Source of the DNA: Clostridium_AI sp002297865
Lineage (GTDB): Bacteria; Bacillota; Clostridia; Lachnospirales; Lachnospiraceae
Length of the DNA: 62,286 nucleotides
Assembly: GCA_937903005.1 (NCBI GenBank)
Contig: CALFNR010000073.1
Span: 1 to 62,286, forward strand
Direction: 5' to 3'
Shown: positions 29,293 to 37,115 of the stretch, piece after piece
Numbering within the stretch: position 1 is the first letter of the stretch
How the letters are laid out: every line of letters starts with the position of its first letter
Notes under the pieces: model-generated
Databases searched by the model: none
Told to the model about the DNA's origin: nothing
The model's input: only the letters and a program-made list of their open reading frames with translations
Translations under genes and position numbers: made by a program

Positions 29293-31500
29293 ATGAGTCG
29301 GTTATGTAGAAAATCGAAAAAAGCACGTACACTTGCATTATTAATGGGGATAACAATAGCAAGTGCATCTATTTCATTTTCAGGGTTTACTTTACAATCA
29401 AATGGTAACGTTTCCACGAAGGAAACAACCATATCAGCAGCAACACAAGATTATGGACTAGTAGATAATGTACAGGATGGCGTTATCCTCCATTGCTGGA
29501 ACTGGTCTTATAATAATATCAAAGCAAACATGAAGTTAATCGCAGAATCCGGTTATTCTGCAATTCAGACTTCACCAGTAACCCAACCAAAGGATTACGC
29601 TTACGAAGGTGTAACAGAATTAAATGTAGGTATTCCAGATGGCTGTGGGGCAAGTGAAGGACAATGGTGGAAACTCTATCAGCCAGTATCTATGAATATT
29701 TGTGATAATGGACAATCCTTCCTTGGAACAAAATCAGAATTTAAAGCAATGTGTGACGAAGCTGAAAAATATGGTGTTAAGGTTATCGTTGATATTGTTG
29801 CAAATCACATGGCGAATATTACAGGCTGGAAAAACAAGCTATCGGATGTATCCCAACAAGTTGGAACTTATTGTAACCCAGACATGTTAACAGATCCTAC
29901 CTATTGGCATATCAATGATATCCAGTGCTGGTTCAGTGATGGTCGTAAAGACATCACACAGGGAACTATTGGAATGCCAGATTTAAATACAGCGGACAAA
30001 CGAGTTCAAAATATGGTATTAGGTTTATTAAAAGAATGTGTTGACTGTGGCGCAGATGGATTCCGTTTCGATGCAGCAAAACATATTGAAACACCAGCAG
30101 ACGGTGATTTTGGCAGTGACTTCTGGCCAACCGTAATTAACGGAATTCGTAACTATGCAGATCATGATTTATTCATTTATGGTGAAATTTTAAATACAGT
30201 AGGCGATAATTTCGATATCGGTAACTACACAAAATACATGTCAGTAACAGATAATGGAACAGGCGATCAGATATTAAGCACATTCCGTTATAAAAACGCA
30301 GGAAGTGCTGCATCAGGAAATGCTCGTTACGAAGCAAAGAAAACAGTTCTTTGGGCTGAATCGCATGATACCTATATGGGTGGACCATCTTACCTTGCAA
30401 CAGACAAAATGGTTAAAGGAACATGGTCTGTAGTTGCAGCAAAGAAAGATTCTACTGCATTATATTTTGCAAGACCTTATTACTCTGATCAGATTTTAAA
30501 AGATGAATTTGGTGATAAATATCCAAAATCACAAGTAACACCAACTAATATGGGTGACGTAGGAACCATGACATGGTCTGACCCAGACGTAGCAGCAGTA
30601 AACAGATTCCACAACTACTTCGTAGGACAGGAACAATGTGTATCCAGCAGTGGAAATGTAGTTTACACAGAAAGAGGTAACTCAGGTGTTATTATTGCGA
30701 ACATGGACGGAGCTGGTTATGTTGATATTCAAGCAAACCGCATGAAAGATGGTTATTACACAGATCAGGTATCTGGTGAAACATTTACTGTATCGGGTGG
30801 AAGAATCAGAGGAAATATAAAAGATAAAGATGGAATTGCAGTTGTATACAATTCTATTCAACCCCCAATTAGACCAAGTGTAGCACCATCACCAACACCA
30901 AGTACACAGCCTTCAACAAGCCCAAGTGTAGCACCTTCTGCAACACCAATCACAGGCAATGTCATTTATGTGAAAAATGAAGCTGGCTGGTCAAATGTAA
31001 ACTGCTATATGTGGAATAATGGCAATGACACAAATGGATCATGGCCTGGTACAAAGATGACTTATGTAGGTGACAATGTATGGGCTTACAAGATGCCAGC
31101 AAACTATCAAAATGTAATCTTTAACAATGGCAGTGGCGCACAGACAGGTGATATGACATCACCAGGAAGTGGATACATATTTAACAATAAGACCAATTCA
31201 TGGTCTAAATATAGCACAGGCAGTGAAACACCATCGGAAAGCTACAAGGTATATTGTAAGAATACAAGTAACTGGTCTCAGGTTTACTGTTACATGTGGA
31301 ACAGCAGCAATGATACAATCGGTTCTTGGCCTGGAGTTGCCATGACATATGAAGGAGACAACGTATGGTCAGTAGAAGTATCAAAAGATTACGCAAATGT
31401 CATTTTCAGTAATGGAAGCGGTTCTCAGACAGCAGATTTAATCTATCCTGGAAAAGGCAATATTTATAATACAGGAACAAATACATGGCTCCCTTTTTAA
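29293..31500 (+). CDS. Secreted alpha-amylase with two starch-binding modules
   Basis: A 735-residue exported GH13 amylase. The signal peptide covers about residues 1-40 (RTLALLMGITIASASISF). The catalytic barrel holds the nucleophile Asp260 (GFRFDAAKH), the acid/base Glu298 (IYGEIL) and Asp359 (ESHDTY). A Pro/Ser/Thr linker (PSVAPSPTPSTQPS) then leads to two tandem CBM26-like modules, each with CYMWN...GSWPG and NVIF(N/S)NGSG. It makes starch digestion outside the cell likely. The start is the ATG with GGAAAGG upstream, not the earlier TTG. No sorting motif follows the last module. A TATAAT lies at 29209 with a weak -35. Confidence 0.94.
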   Translation: MSRLCRKSKKARTLALLMGITIASASISFSGFTLQSNGNVSTKETTISAATQDYGLVDNVQDGVILHCWNWSYNNIKANMKLIAESGYSAIQTSPVTQPKDYAYEGVTELNVGIPDGCGASEGQWWKLYQPVSMNICDNGQSFLGTKSEFKAMCDEAEKYGVKVIVDIVANHMANITGWKNKLSDVSQQVGTYCNPDMLTDPTYWHINDIQCWFSDGRKDITQGTIGMPDLNTADKRVQNMVLGLLKECVDCGADGFRFDAAKHIETPADGDFGSDFWPTVINGIRNYADHDLFIYGEILNTVGDNFDIGNYTKYMSVTDNGTGDQILSTFRYKNAGSAASGNARYEAKKTVLWAESHDTYMGGPSYLATDKMVKGTWSVVAAKKDSTALYFARPYYSDQILKDEFGDKYPKSQVTPTNMGDVGTMTWSDPDVAAVNRFHNYFVGQEQCVSSSGNVVYTERGNSGVIIANMDGAGYVDIQANRMKDGYYTDQVSGETFTVSGGRIRGNIKDKDGIAVVYNSIQPPIRPSVAPSPTPSTQPSTSPSVAPSATPITGNVIYVKNEAGWSNVNCYMWNNGNDTNGSWPGTKMTYVGDNVWAYKMPANYQNVIFNNGSGAQTGDMTSPGSGYIFNNKTNSWSKYSTGSETPSESYKVYCKNTSNWSQVYCYMWNSSNDTIGSWPGVAMTYEGDNVWSVEVSKDYANVIFSNGSGSQTADLIYPGKGNIYNTGTNTWLPF

Positions 31501-31526
31501 AAAATTAAATATATGTAATCTAGTAA

Positions 31527-31569
31527 GAAAAGGCTGCTGTACTAAGTAAAATTGGTATGGCAGCTTTTT
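31527..31569 (+). terminator. Terminator of the amylase gene
   Basis: AAAAGGCTGC (31528-31537) pairs with GCAGCTTTTT (31560-31569). Confidence 0.75.
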
Positions 31570-31656
31570 CGCGTTATAGGTAATTGCGTAAATGAAGTAA
31601 TTGTTGTAAAATCATATATAAAAGAAAAAATATTGGAAGTGTTGGGAGGAAACAAA

Positions 31657-32328
31657 ATGAGCATTGCAGATATGACAATTGACAGTCTATATGATTTAGA
31701 GCAGACTATAGCAGCAGATCTGTTCAAAAATCAGGCATATCCTTGGAAGGTACTGCCTTTAATTAAAGACTATATTATGGCATTAGGAAGCCAGTTATCT
31801 TTTGACGAGTATGATTTAGTGAATGGTAATGTTTGGGTTGCAAAAAGTGCAAAAGTTGCACCAACTGCTTATATTAATGGACCGGCGATTATCTGTAAAG
31901 AAGCGGAAATCCGTCATTGTGCATTTATTCGTGGAAATGCAATCGTTGGAGAACATTGTGTAGTAGGAAATTCTACTGAGTTAAAAAATGTAATTCTATT
32001 TAACTACGTGCAGGTTCCGCATTATAATTATGTGGGGGATTCCATTCTAGGTTACCGTTCCCATATGGGAGCAGGCTCTATTACTTCTAATGTTAAGTCA
32101 GATAAGACACTGGTTTCTATTAAGTGTGATGGAAAAGCAACACAGACAGGACTTAAGAAAGTAGGAGCATTTTTAGGTGATTACGTGGAAGTAGGATGCA
32201 ATAGTGTGCTAAATCCAGGTACTGTAATAGGGCGTAACAGTAACGTGTATCCATTATCTAGTGTGCGTGGATGTGTTCCAGCAAATAGTATTTATAAAAA
32301 GGCTGGAGAAGTAGCAGGTAAGAAATAG
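31657..32328 (+). CDS. Left-handed beta-helix (GlmU C-terminal-like) protein
   Basis: A 223-residue protein made mostly of hexapeptide repeats (AKVAPTAYINGPAIICKEAEIRH and onward) typical of acyltransferase beta-helices, with a helical N-terminal 40 residues. It resembles the acetyltransferase half of GlmU and is often labelled UDP-N-acetylglucosamine pyrophosphorylase-related, but there is no nucleotidyltransferase domain. The ATG at 31657 has GGGAGG upstream; the frame is open further up without support. Substrate unknown. Confidence 0.8.
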   Translation: MSIADMTIDSLYDLEQTIAADLFKNQAYPWKVLPLIKDYIMALGSQLSFDEYDLVNGNVWVAKSAKVAPTAYINGPAIICKEAEIRHCAFIRGNAIVGEHCVVGNSTELKNVILFNYVQVPHYNYVGDSILGYRSHMGAGSITSNVKSDKTLVSIKCDGKATQTGLKKVGAFLGDYVEVGCNSVLNPGTVIGRNSNVYPLSSVRGCVPANSIYKKAGEVAGKK

Positions 32329-32381
32329 GAAGCAGTATGAGTAATGGATGTTATAGTCTCGTCAACACCCATATATAATAC

Positions 32382-32427
32382 AAGCCAGTTTGAATGGAAG
32401 AAACCCATAGAAACTGGCTTTTTTTTG
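32382..32427 (+). terminator. Terminator before the RiPP cluster
   Basis: AAGCCAGTTT (32382-32391) pairs with AAACTGGCTT (32411-32420), then a run of T. It isolates the next cluster. Confidence 0.85.
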
Positions 32428-32519
32428 ATCTACAAAAACAAATTTTTACAGCACCTTTTTAAATAAAGGAATATATTGATAAAAGTTAAAAAAATAAAGT
32501 CAAAAAAACTAAAAAAGTG

Positions 32520-32548
32520 TTTAATTTTTAGACAAATAGTGATATAAT
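32520..32548 (+). promoter_or_regulatory. Promoter of the RiPP cluster
   Basis: Extended -10 TGATATAAT at 32540-32548 with a weak -35 (TTTAAT), 31 bases before the maturase start, in very A-rich DNA. Confidence 0.5.
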
Positions 32549-32578
32549 CAGTTTACAAAAAGAAAAAAGGGGTTTTGT

Positions 32579-33898
32579 ATGAAAGTATCAAAATACAATT
32601 TTTTTTATAAAGGTGATTCCGATAACGAATGGGTTCTTTTTAATTCAAGGACTGGTGCATTGAGTCAAATTGAACAGGAATATTATGACGCTTTGCAGAA
32701 TTTGGAAAAAAGGGGGATTCCTATTCAAGACGAAGAACAGTGTAAACAACTAAAAGTAAATGGTTATATTTTAGATGATGATGTTGATGAGTTAGCATTA
32801 GTACGTTATGCATTTAATAAAGATAAATATGATAGTACTAGTCTTTCTTTGACAATTGCACCTACTATGCAATGCAATTTCGGCTGTGTATATTGCTTTG
32901 AAAAGAATAGCGACCATGGTTCACGAATGAATGTAGAGGTATCAGAAAAAATCATAGATTTTATTCAGAGAAAGGCTTCTACTACGTCTAGCTTACATAT
33001 TACTTGGTTTGGTGGAGAACCGTTACTTCATGTGGACATCATTTATTCTCTGTCACAAAAGATAAATGAAATTTGTGAAGAAAATAAAATATCATATAGT
33101 GCTAATGTTGTGACCAATGGATATTTTCTAACAAAAGAAGTGGCACAGAAATTAGTAGAATCCAAAGTGGATTATGTACAGATAACTTTGGATGGTCCAC
33201 AAGATATTCATGATACGAGACGACCATTGCTTGGGGGGCAGGGAACATATAAAGCTATAATGGAAAATGTTATTGCATGTGCTGACATTATTCCAATAGT
33301 AGTTCGAATCAATGTAGATGTACAAAATTATAAACGAATCAATGAAATAATAGATGTTTTTAAAGAAAACAATGTTTACGATAAGGTTCATCCATATTTG
33401 GGACATGTTGAAGATGCAAATGACAGTTATGAGACTTCAAAGTGCTTGTCGCTTGAGAGGTATTCCAGGTTTAACTTAGATTTTATGCTTCAGAATAAAC
33501 AGGATATTACAGCGGATTATCCAAAGCCAATGGGAGCATATTGTGGCGCAAATATGACAAATGCTTATGTAATTGATGCAGATGGATACATATATAAATG
33601 TTGGAATGATATCGGTATAAAGGAAAATAGAGTAGGATCTCTAACAGACAAAAATTTCGAAGGAAATGTTGCATTACTTAATCAATATATGTTATATGAT
33701 CCAACATTAGATAATAGATGTATTGAATGTAAATATCTTCCAATTTGTATGGGAGGCTGCCCAAGTAGAAGATTAGAGAATGTGGAGTCATGTGTAGAAC
33801 AAAAATACACATTAGATCAATATTTGCCAGAGTGTTTAAGGGTAATTTTATCGAAAAAAAGTGCCAATGGGGAAGAAAAGAGTGACATTACAGAATAG
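32579..33898 (+). CDS. Radical SAM/SPASM peptide maturase
   Basis: A 439-residue radical SAM enzyme that most likely modifies the two small peptides encoded next to it. The N-terminal 90 residues look like a peptide-recognition wing. The radical SAM cluster is Cys99, Cys103, Cys106 in CNFGCVYC, followed by the glycine motif WFGGEPLL. The C-terminal SPASM domain holds Cys322, 341, 381, 384, 390, 394 and 405, enough for two auxiliary iron-sulfur clusters, as in thioether-forming maturases. The layout resembles the Clo7bot/SCIFF type of cysteine-rich peptide maturation systems, but the subfamily was not tested. AAAAAGGGG is the ribosome site. It is the first gene of the cluster. Confidence 0.88.
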   Translation: MKVSKYNFFYKGDSDNEWVLFNSRTGALSQIEQEYYDALQNLEKRGIPIQDEEQCKQLKVNGYILDDDVDELALVRYAFNKDKYDSTSLSLTIAPTMQCNFGCVYCFEKNSDHGSRMNVEVSEKIIDFIQRKASTTSSLHITWFGGEPLLHVDIIYSLSQKINEICEENKISYSANVVTNGYFLTKEVAQKLVESKVDYVQITLDGPQDIHDTRRPLLGGQGTYKAIMENVIACADIIPIVVRINVDVQNYKRINEIIDVFKENNVYDKVHPYLGHVEDANDSYETSKCLSLERYSRFNLDFMLQNKQDITADYPKPMGAYCGANMTNAYVIDADGYIYKCWNDIGIKENRVGSLTDKNFEGNVALLNQYMLYDPTLDNRCIECKYLPICMGGCPSRRLENVESCVEQKYTLDQYLPECLRVILSKKSANGEEKSDITE

Positions 33899-33934
33899 GC
33901 ACTTTTATATAAATCAAAGAAAGGAGGACTTAGT

Positions 33935-34060
33935 ATGTTAGTAGCAGTAGCAGCACAAAATACAACACTTCAACAATTTGAACAGATAAAAGAAGTTGAG
34001 CAAGTAGAGTGTCCAAGAAATGGATGTACATATACTCATTGCACAGTAAGAATCAAATAG
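33935..34060 (+). CDS. RiPP precursor peptide 1
   Basis: A 41-residue peptide starting MLVAVAAQNTTLQQFEQI, with a strong GGAGG site nine bases upstream. The C-terminal core is C-PRNG-C-TYTH-C: three cysteines spaced exactly five apart (26, 31, 36), with GCTY in the middle. It follows the maturase by 36 bases. It has no double-glycine leader end. It shares its leader start and core pattern with the second peptide, so it is a substrate and not a chance frame. Confidence 0.85.
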   Translation: MLVAVAAQNTTLQQFEQIKEVEQVECPRNGCTYTHCTVRIK

Positions 34061-34101
34061 TTAAATAATACCTTATACAGTAGATGAAAGGAGGAAGGAC
34101 T

Positions 34102-34221
34102 ATGTTAGTAGCAGTAGCAGCAACAAACAGTACTCTTACACAGATGGAACAGGTATCTGCAGCAGAAGTTTGCAAAAGACTTGGATGTACATATGATTCA
34201 TGTGGTATTTATAAAGGATAA
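34102..34221 (+). CDS. RiPP precursor peptide 2
   Basis: A 39-residue peptide starting MLVAVAATNSTLTQMEQV, with GGAGG upstream. The core is C-KRLG-C-TYDS-C (24, 29, 34), the same spacing and GCTY as peptide 1, while the residues between cysteines differ. Identical leader start with a varied core is the signature of duplicated substrates of one maturase. The peptide ends four or five residues after the last cysteine. Product activity is unknown. Confidence 0.85.
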   Translation: MLVAVAATNSTLTQMEQVSAAEVCKRLGCTYDSCGIYKG

Positions 34222-34252
34222 ATGTTCTTTGTAAAATGCAGATATTGAAAGC

Positions 34253-34281
34253 TTGTATTATTTGTTTATAAGGTATATAAT
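34253..34281 (+). promoter_or_regulatory. Internal promoter of the exporter gene
   Basis: TTGTAT, 17-base spacer, TATAAT, between peptide 2 and the ABC exporter. The exporter can thus be transcribed on its own. Confidence 0.55.
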
Positions 34282-34312
34282 TTAAGCAAATTAATAGCTT
34301 ATTATGTAATAG

Positions 34313-34356
34313 AAAGAGTGAGTTCTATTCAGTAAATGATATGGAATTCACTCTTT
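34313..34356 (+). promoter_or_regulatory. Hairpin in the exporter leader, possible attenuator
   Basis: AAAGAGTGAGTTC (34313-34325) pairs over 13 positions, one G-U, with GAATTCACTCTTT (34344-34356). The T tail is weak. Placed between the internal promoter and the exporter start, it would lower exporter expression relative to the peptides or act as a processing site. Confidence 0.5.
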
Positions 34357-34397
34357 GCTATATAAAAATTGAAAAGCAAAATATGAGGATTTGTAAA

Positions 34398-36032
34398 ATG
34401 AAAATATTCACATATGTTGGAAAATACGTAAAGAGATATAAGAAGGTCTTTGGTTTATTTCTTGTATCTAGTGTGGTACTGTGGCTTTCTTCTACATTAA
34501 CACCTTATATATCGGGATTGTACTTGGATTATTTGTTATCAAAACAGTCAATGAAATATGTATATGGTTTCACTGGGTTGTTTCTAGGCGTAAACTTAAT
34601 TACAATATTTTCAAGGTACATAATGTCGCTTTATGTGACGAAGTTGAATAATAATATAACATTTGAAATGAACTATGACATTTTTGAACGTTTTCGATAT
34701 TTTAAAATACTTGAGTTGGAAAAGAAAAATACGGCGTATATTATGGATCGAATTAATCAGGATCTTAGTGTATTGGTGGTATTTTTTTCTGATAAAATAG
34801 TAAATATAGCTACGAGCTTTTTTACAATAGTGGTCAGCTTTGTAATTCTATATAGAATTGATAAGTACATTTTGTTGTTTCAAATTATGGTAATTCCTAT
34901 ATACGTTTTGCTGTATCGTCTTTTTAGAAAAAAACTTTATGATGCCAATTATGAACTGGCTGAGAATACAAGTACGTATTTTGCAAAACGAACAGAGCAA
35001 ATAAGTTTTATGTCATTTATTAAAACAAATGTATTATTCCCAGAAATGAATCATGAATTGCGTCATTCTTTTGATAAAATATATGGTAGCATAATGCAAC
35101 AGGTAAAAGTAAATTACTTATTTAATAATATGAATTCTATTCTGCTTGCATTCAGTTATGTTGTGATTATTTTCTGGGGTGGAGTAAAGGTTATAAATGG
35201 ACAGCTTTCGATTGGTAATTATACAATAATCAACACATACTTCAATTTGGTTATGGATTCGATCAATTATTTTATGGCATTGGCAAATGATTATCAAAGA
35301 GCAGTTGTGTCCCATGACCGAATTGAAGAATTCATGGGGTATGACAAAGAGCCAAACGGTGAGGTTAAGTTAGATCAAGTAAATAGTATTACATTAAAGA
35401 ATCTATCAGTATCTTATGATGGAAAAAGACAATTATTCAAAGATTTCAATTTGGAATTAAAAAAAGGTTCTGTCTATTGTATAAAAGGTGGAAATGGTGC
35501 AGGGAAAAGTACGTTAATCAATATTATACTAGGAATGTATCATGACATATATAAAGGTGAGGTTTTGTACAATGACAAAAGCATTAGTGAACTAGATATG
35601 TACAGTATAAGAAGAAATTCAATTTCGGTAGTAGAACAAGAACCGGAATTACTTAATATGTCAATTTTGGATTACCTTACAATTGGTATAGATGGACGGA
35701 GCAGGCAGGAACTAAAAGAGCAGGCAATTAAGTTTGCAAAGAGTCTAAAACTTTATGATACCATTCAGAAGTTACCAAATCAGCTTGAATCAACTATTGA
35801 AGAAGGTGCATCTAATTTCTCAGGGGGAGAGAAACAGAAGCTTGCAATTATTCGTGCCTTGCTTAAGGAAGCGGATGTTCTTATATTTGATGAGCCTACA
35901 TCAGCATTAGATATAGAAAGCATTGAGGTGTTTAGCCAGTTGATTCAGACAATAAAAAAAGGAAAAATTATAATGATGATTACACATGATAAGAGAATTT
36001 TTGATATAAGTGATTATGATGTGGAATTTTAA
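34398..36032 (+). CDS. ABC exporter of the RiPP cluster
   Basis: A 544-residue fused transporter: six membrane segments in the first 300 residues, then the ATPase with Walker A (GGNGAGKSTL), signature (NFSGGEKQKLA), Walker B (VLIFDEPTSALD) and the switch His (ITHD). There is no N-terminal C39 peptidase, so leader removal must come from another protease. It sits directly after the peptides and ends at a terminator. The ATG at 34398 is chosen because GAGG lies just upstream; the longer frame starts inside the hairpin stem. The exported product is inferred to be the modified peptide. Confidence 0.88.
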   Translation: MKIFTYVGKYVKRYKKVFGLFLVSSVVLWLSSTLTPYISGLYLDYLLSKQSMKYVYGFTGLFLGVNLITIFSRYIMSLYVTKLNNNITFEMNYDIFERFRYFKILELEKKNTAYIMDRINQDLSVLVVFFSDKIVNIATSFFTIVVSFVILYRIDKYILLFQIMVIPIYVLLYRLFRKKLYDANYELAENTSTYFAKRTEQISFMSFIKTNVLFPEMNHELRHSFDKIYGSIMQQVKVNYLFNNMNSILLAFSYVVIIFWGGVKVINGQLSIGNYTIINTYFNLVMDSINYFMALANDYQRAVVSHDRIEEFMGYDKEPNGEVKLDQVNSITLKNLSVSYDGKRQLFKDFNLELKKGSVYCIKGGNGAGKSTLINIILGMYHDIYKGEVLYNDKSISELDMYSIRRNSISVVEQEPELLNMSILDYLTIGIDGRSRQELKEQAIKFAKSLKLYDTIQKLPNQLESTIEEGASNFSGGEKQKLAIIRALLKEADVLIFDEPTSALDIESIEVFSQLIQTIKKGKIIMMITHDKRIFDISDYDVEF

Positions 36033-36064
36033 AAGCGATAAAACGAAAAGATAAGCAGTTTAAG

Positions 36065-36112
36065 TACCTGGCAGGAAAAGCATTATTTAAATGTTTTCAT
36101 GCCAGGTATTTG
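36065..36112 (+). terminator. Terminator of the RiPP cluster
   Basis: TACCTGGCA (36065-36073) pairs with TGCCAGGTA (36100-36108), then TTT. Confidence 0.75.
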
Positions 36113-36214
36113 AGGTTTGCACATTTCTATTCTTCTTCATTAAAATATTCCTTGTATACAGAATTTTTTCAAAAAAAGTATAGACTAATTTGTCATTTTA
36201 TGAGAAAATAATAT

Positions 36215-36345
36215 CCGAGTGTGCAGTCACATCTTTTTCCGTATATGGAAGCTATAGACATTCACACAAATTTGCGTCATCAAGGCGCAGAATATAAATG
36301 AGCAATATACAATGAACATATTGCGTAAAAACGTAATATTGAAAG
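36215..36345 (+). promoter_or_regulatory. Structured leader upstream of the IscU-like gene
   Basis: At least three successive short hairpins: GTGTG/CACAC enclosing TTCC/GGAA; TGCG/CGCA; and GCAATAT/ATATTGC followed by the palindrome ATTGCGTAAAAACGTAAT, ending before the AAAGGAG ribosome site. It may be a cis-regulatory RNA or a set of protein-binding sites. I do not recognise a known riboswitch. Confidence 0.4.
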
Positions 36346-36355
36346 GAGTCTCAAC

Positions 36356-37048
36356 ATGATTTATACACACGAAGTAGAAAATATGTGCCCAATTGCACAA
36401 GGGGTTAACCATGGCGCTGCTCCAATCCCAGAAGAAGCAAAATGGGTAAAAGCAAAAGAGATTAAAGACATTAACGGTTTCACACACGGTATCGGCTGGT
36501 GTGCACCACAACAGGGAACTTGTAAATTATCTCTTAACGTTAAAGACGGTGTTATTCAAGAAGCATTAGTTGAAACAATCGGATGTTCAGGTATGACACA
36601 CTCAGCTGCTATGGCATCTGAAATCTTACCAGGAAGAACTATCTTAGAAGCATTAAACACAGACTTAGTTTGTGATGCTATCAATACAGCTATGAGAGAA
36701 TTATTCTTACAGATCGTTTACGGACGTACACAGTCCGCATTCTCTGAAGGTGGTCTTGCAATCGGTGCTGGTCTTGAAGATTTAGGTAAAGGTCTTAGAT
36801 CTCAGGTTGGTACAATGTACGGTACATTAAAGAAAGGTCCTCGTTATCTTGAAATGACAGACGGTTATGTAACTGGCATTGCTTTAAATGAAGATGATGA
36901 AATCATTGGATACAAATTCGTTAACTTTGGTAAAATGATGGACTTCATTAAAGCAGGTGATGATGCTAACACAGCATTTGAAAAAGCTCAAGGTCAATAC
37001 GGCCGTGTTGCTGACGCAGTTAAGATCGTTGACCCAAGAAAAGAATAA
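36356..37048 (+). CDS. IscU-like iron-sulfur scaffold protein, GGGtGRT partner
   Basis: A 230-residue protein with IscU-type cysteine sites: WCAPQQGTCKLS near residue 49, then ETIGCSGMTHSAAMASEIL, and a third Cys in TDLVCDAI. These are the scaffold positions for iron-sulfur assembly. This family occurs next to the GGGtGRT protein in gut clostridia, as here. Codon use is richer in G/C at the third base than in neighbouring genes (GGT, CGT, ATC, TAC), suggesting high expression. The exact acceptor is unknown. Confidence 0.85.
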   Translation: MIYTHEVENMCPIAQGVNHGAAPIPEEAKWVKAKEIKDINGFTHGIGWCAPQQGTCKLSLNVKDGVIQEALVETIGCSGMTHSAAMASEILPGRTILEALNTDLVCDAINTAMRELFLQIVYGRTQSAFSEGGLAIGAGLEDLGKGLRSQVGTMYGTLKKGPRYLEMTDGYVTGIALNEDDEIIGYKFVNFGKMMDFIKAGDDANTAFEKAQGQYGRVADAVKIVDPRKE

Positions 37049-37115
37049 TAAGACGTTTTTAGAAAGCTATTCTTAGAACGTTGTTCTTGAAAACAATTAA
37101 GGAGGATTTTATAAA

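Noticed and set aside
30845..30960. Repeat element in the amylase gene
   Set aside because: The repeated codons encode a Pro/Ser/Thr linker of the protein and are not a mobile repeat.
34341..34397. Longer N-terminus of the RiPP exporter
   Set aside because: The start would lie inside a 13-bp hairpin stem and the extra residues do not look like a transporter start.
36120..36355. Known riboswitch in front of the IscU-like gene
   Set aside because: Hairpins are visible but I could not match any named riboswitch consensus by eye.
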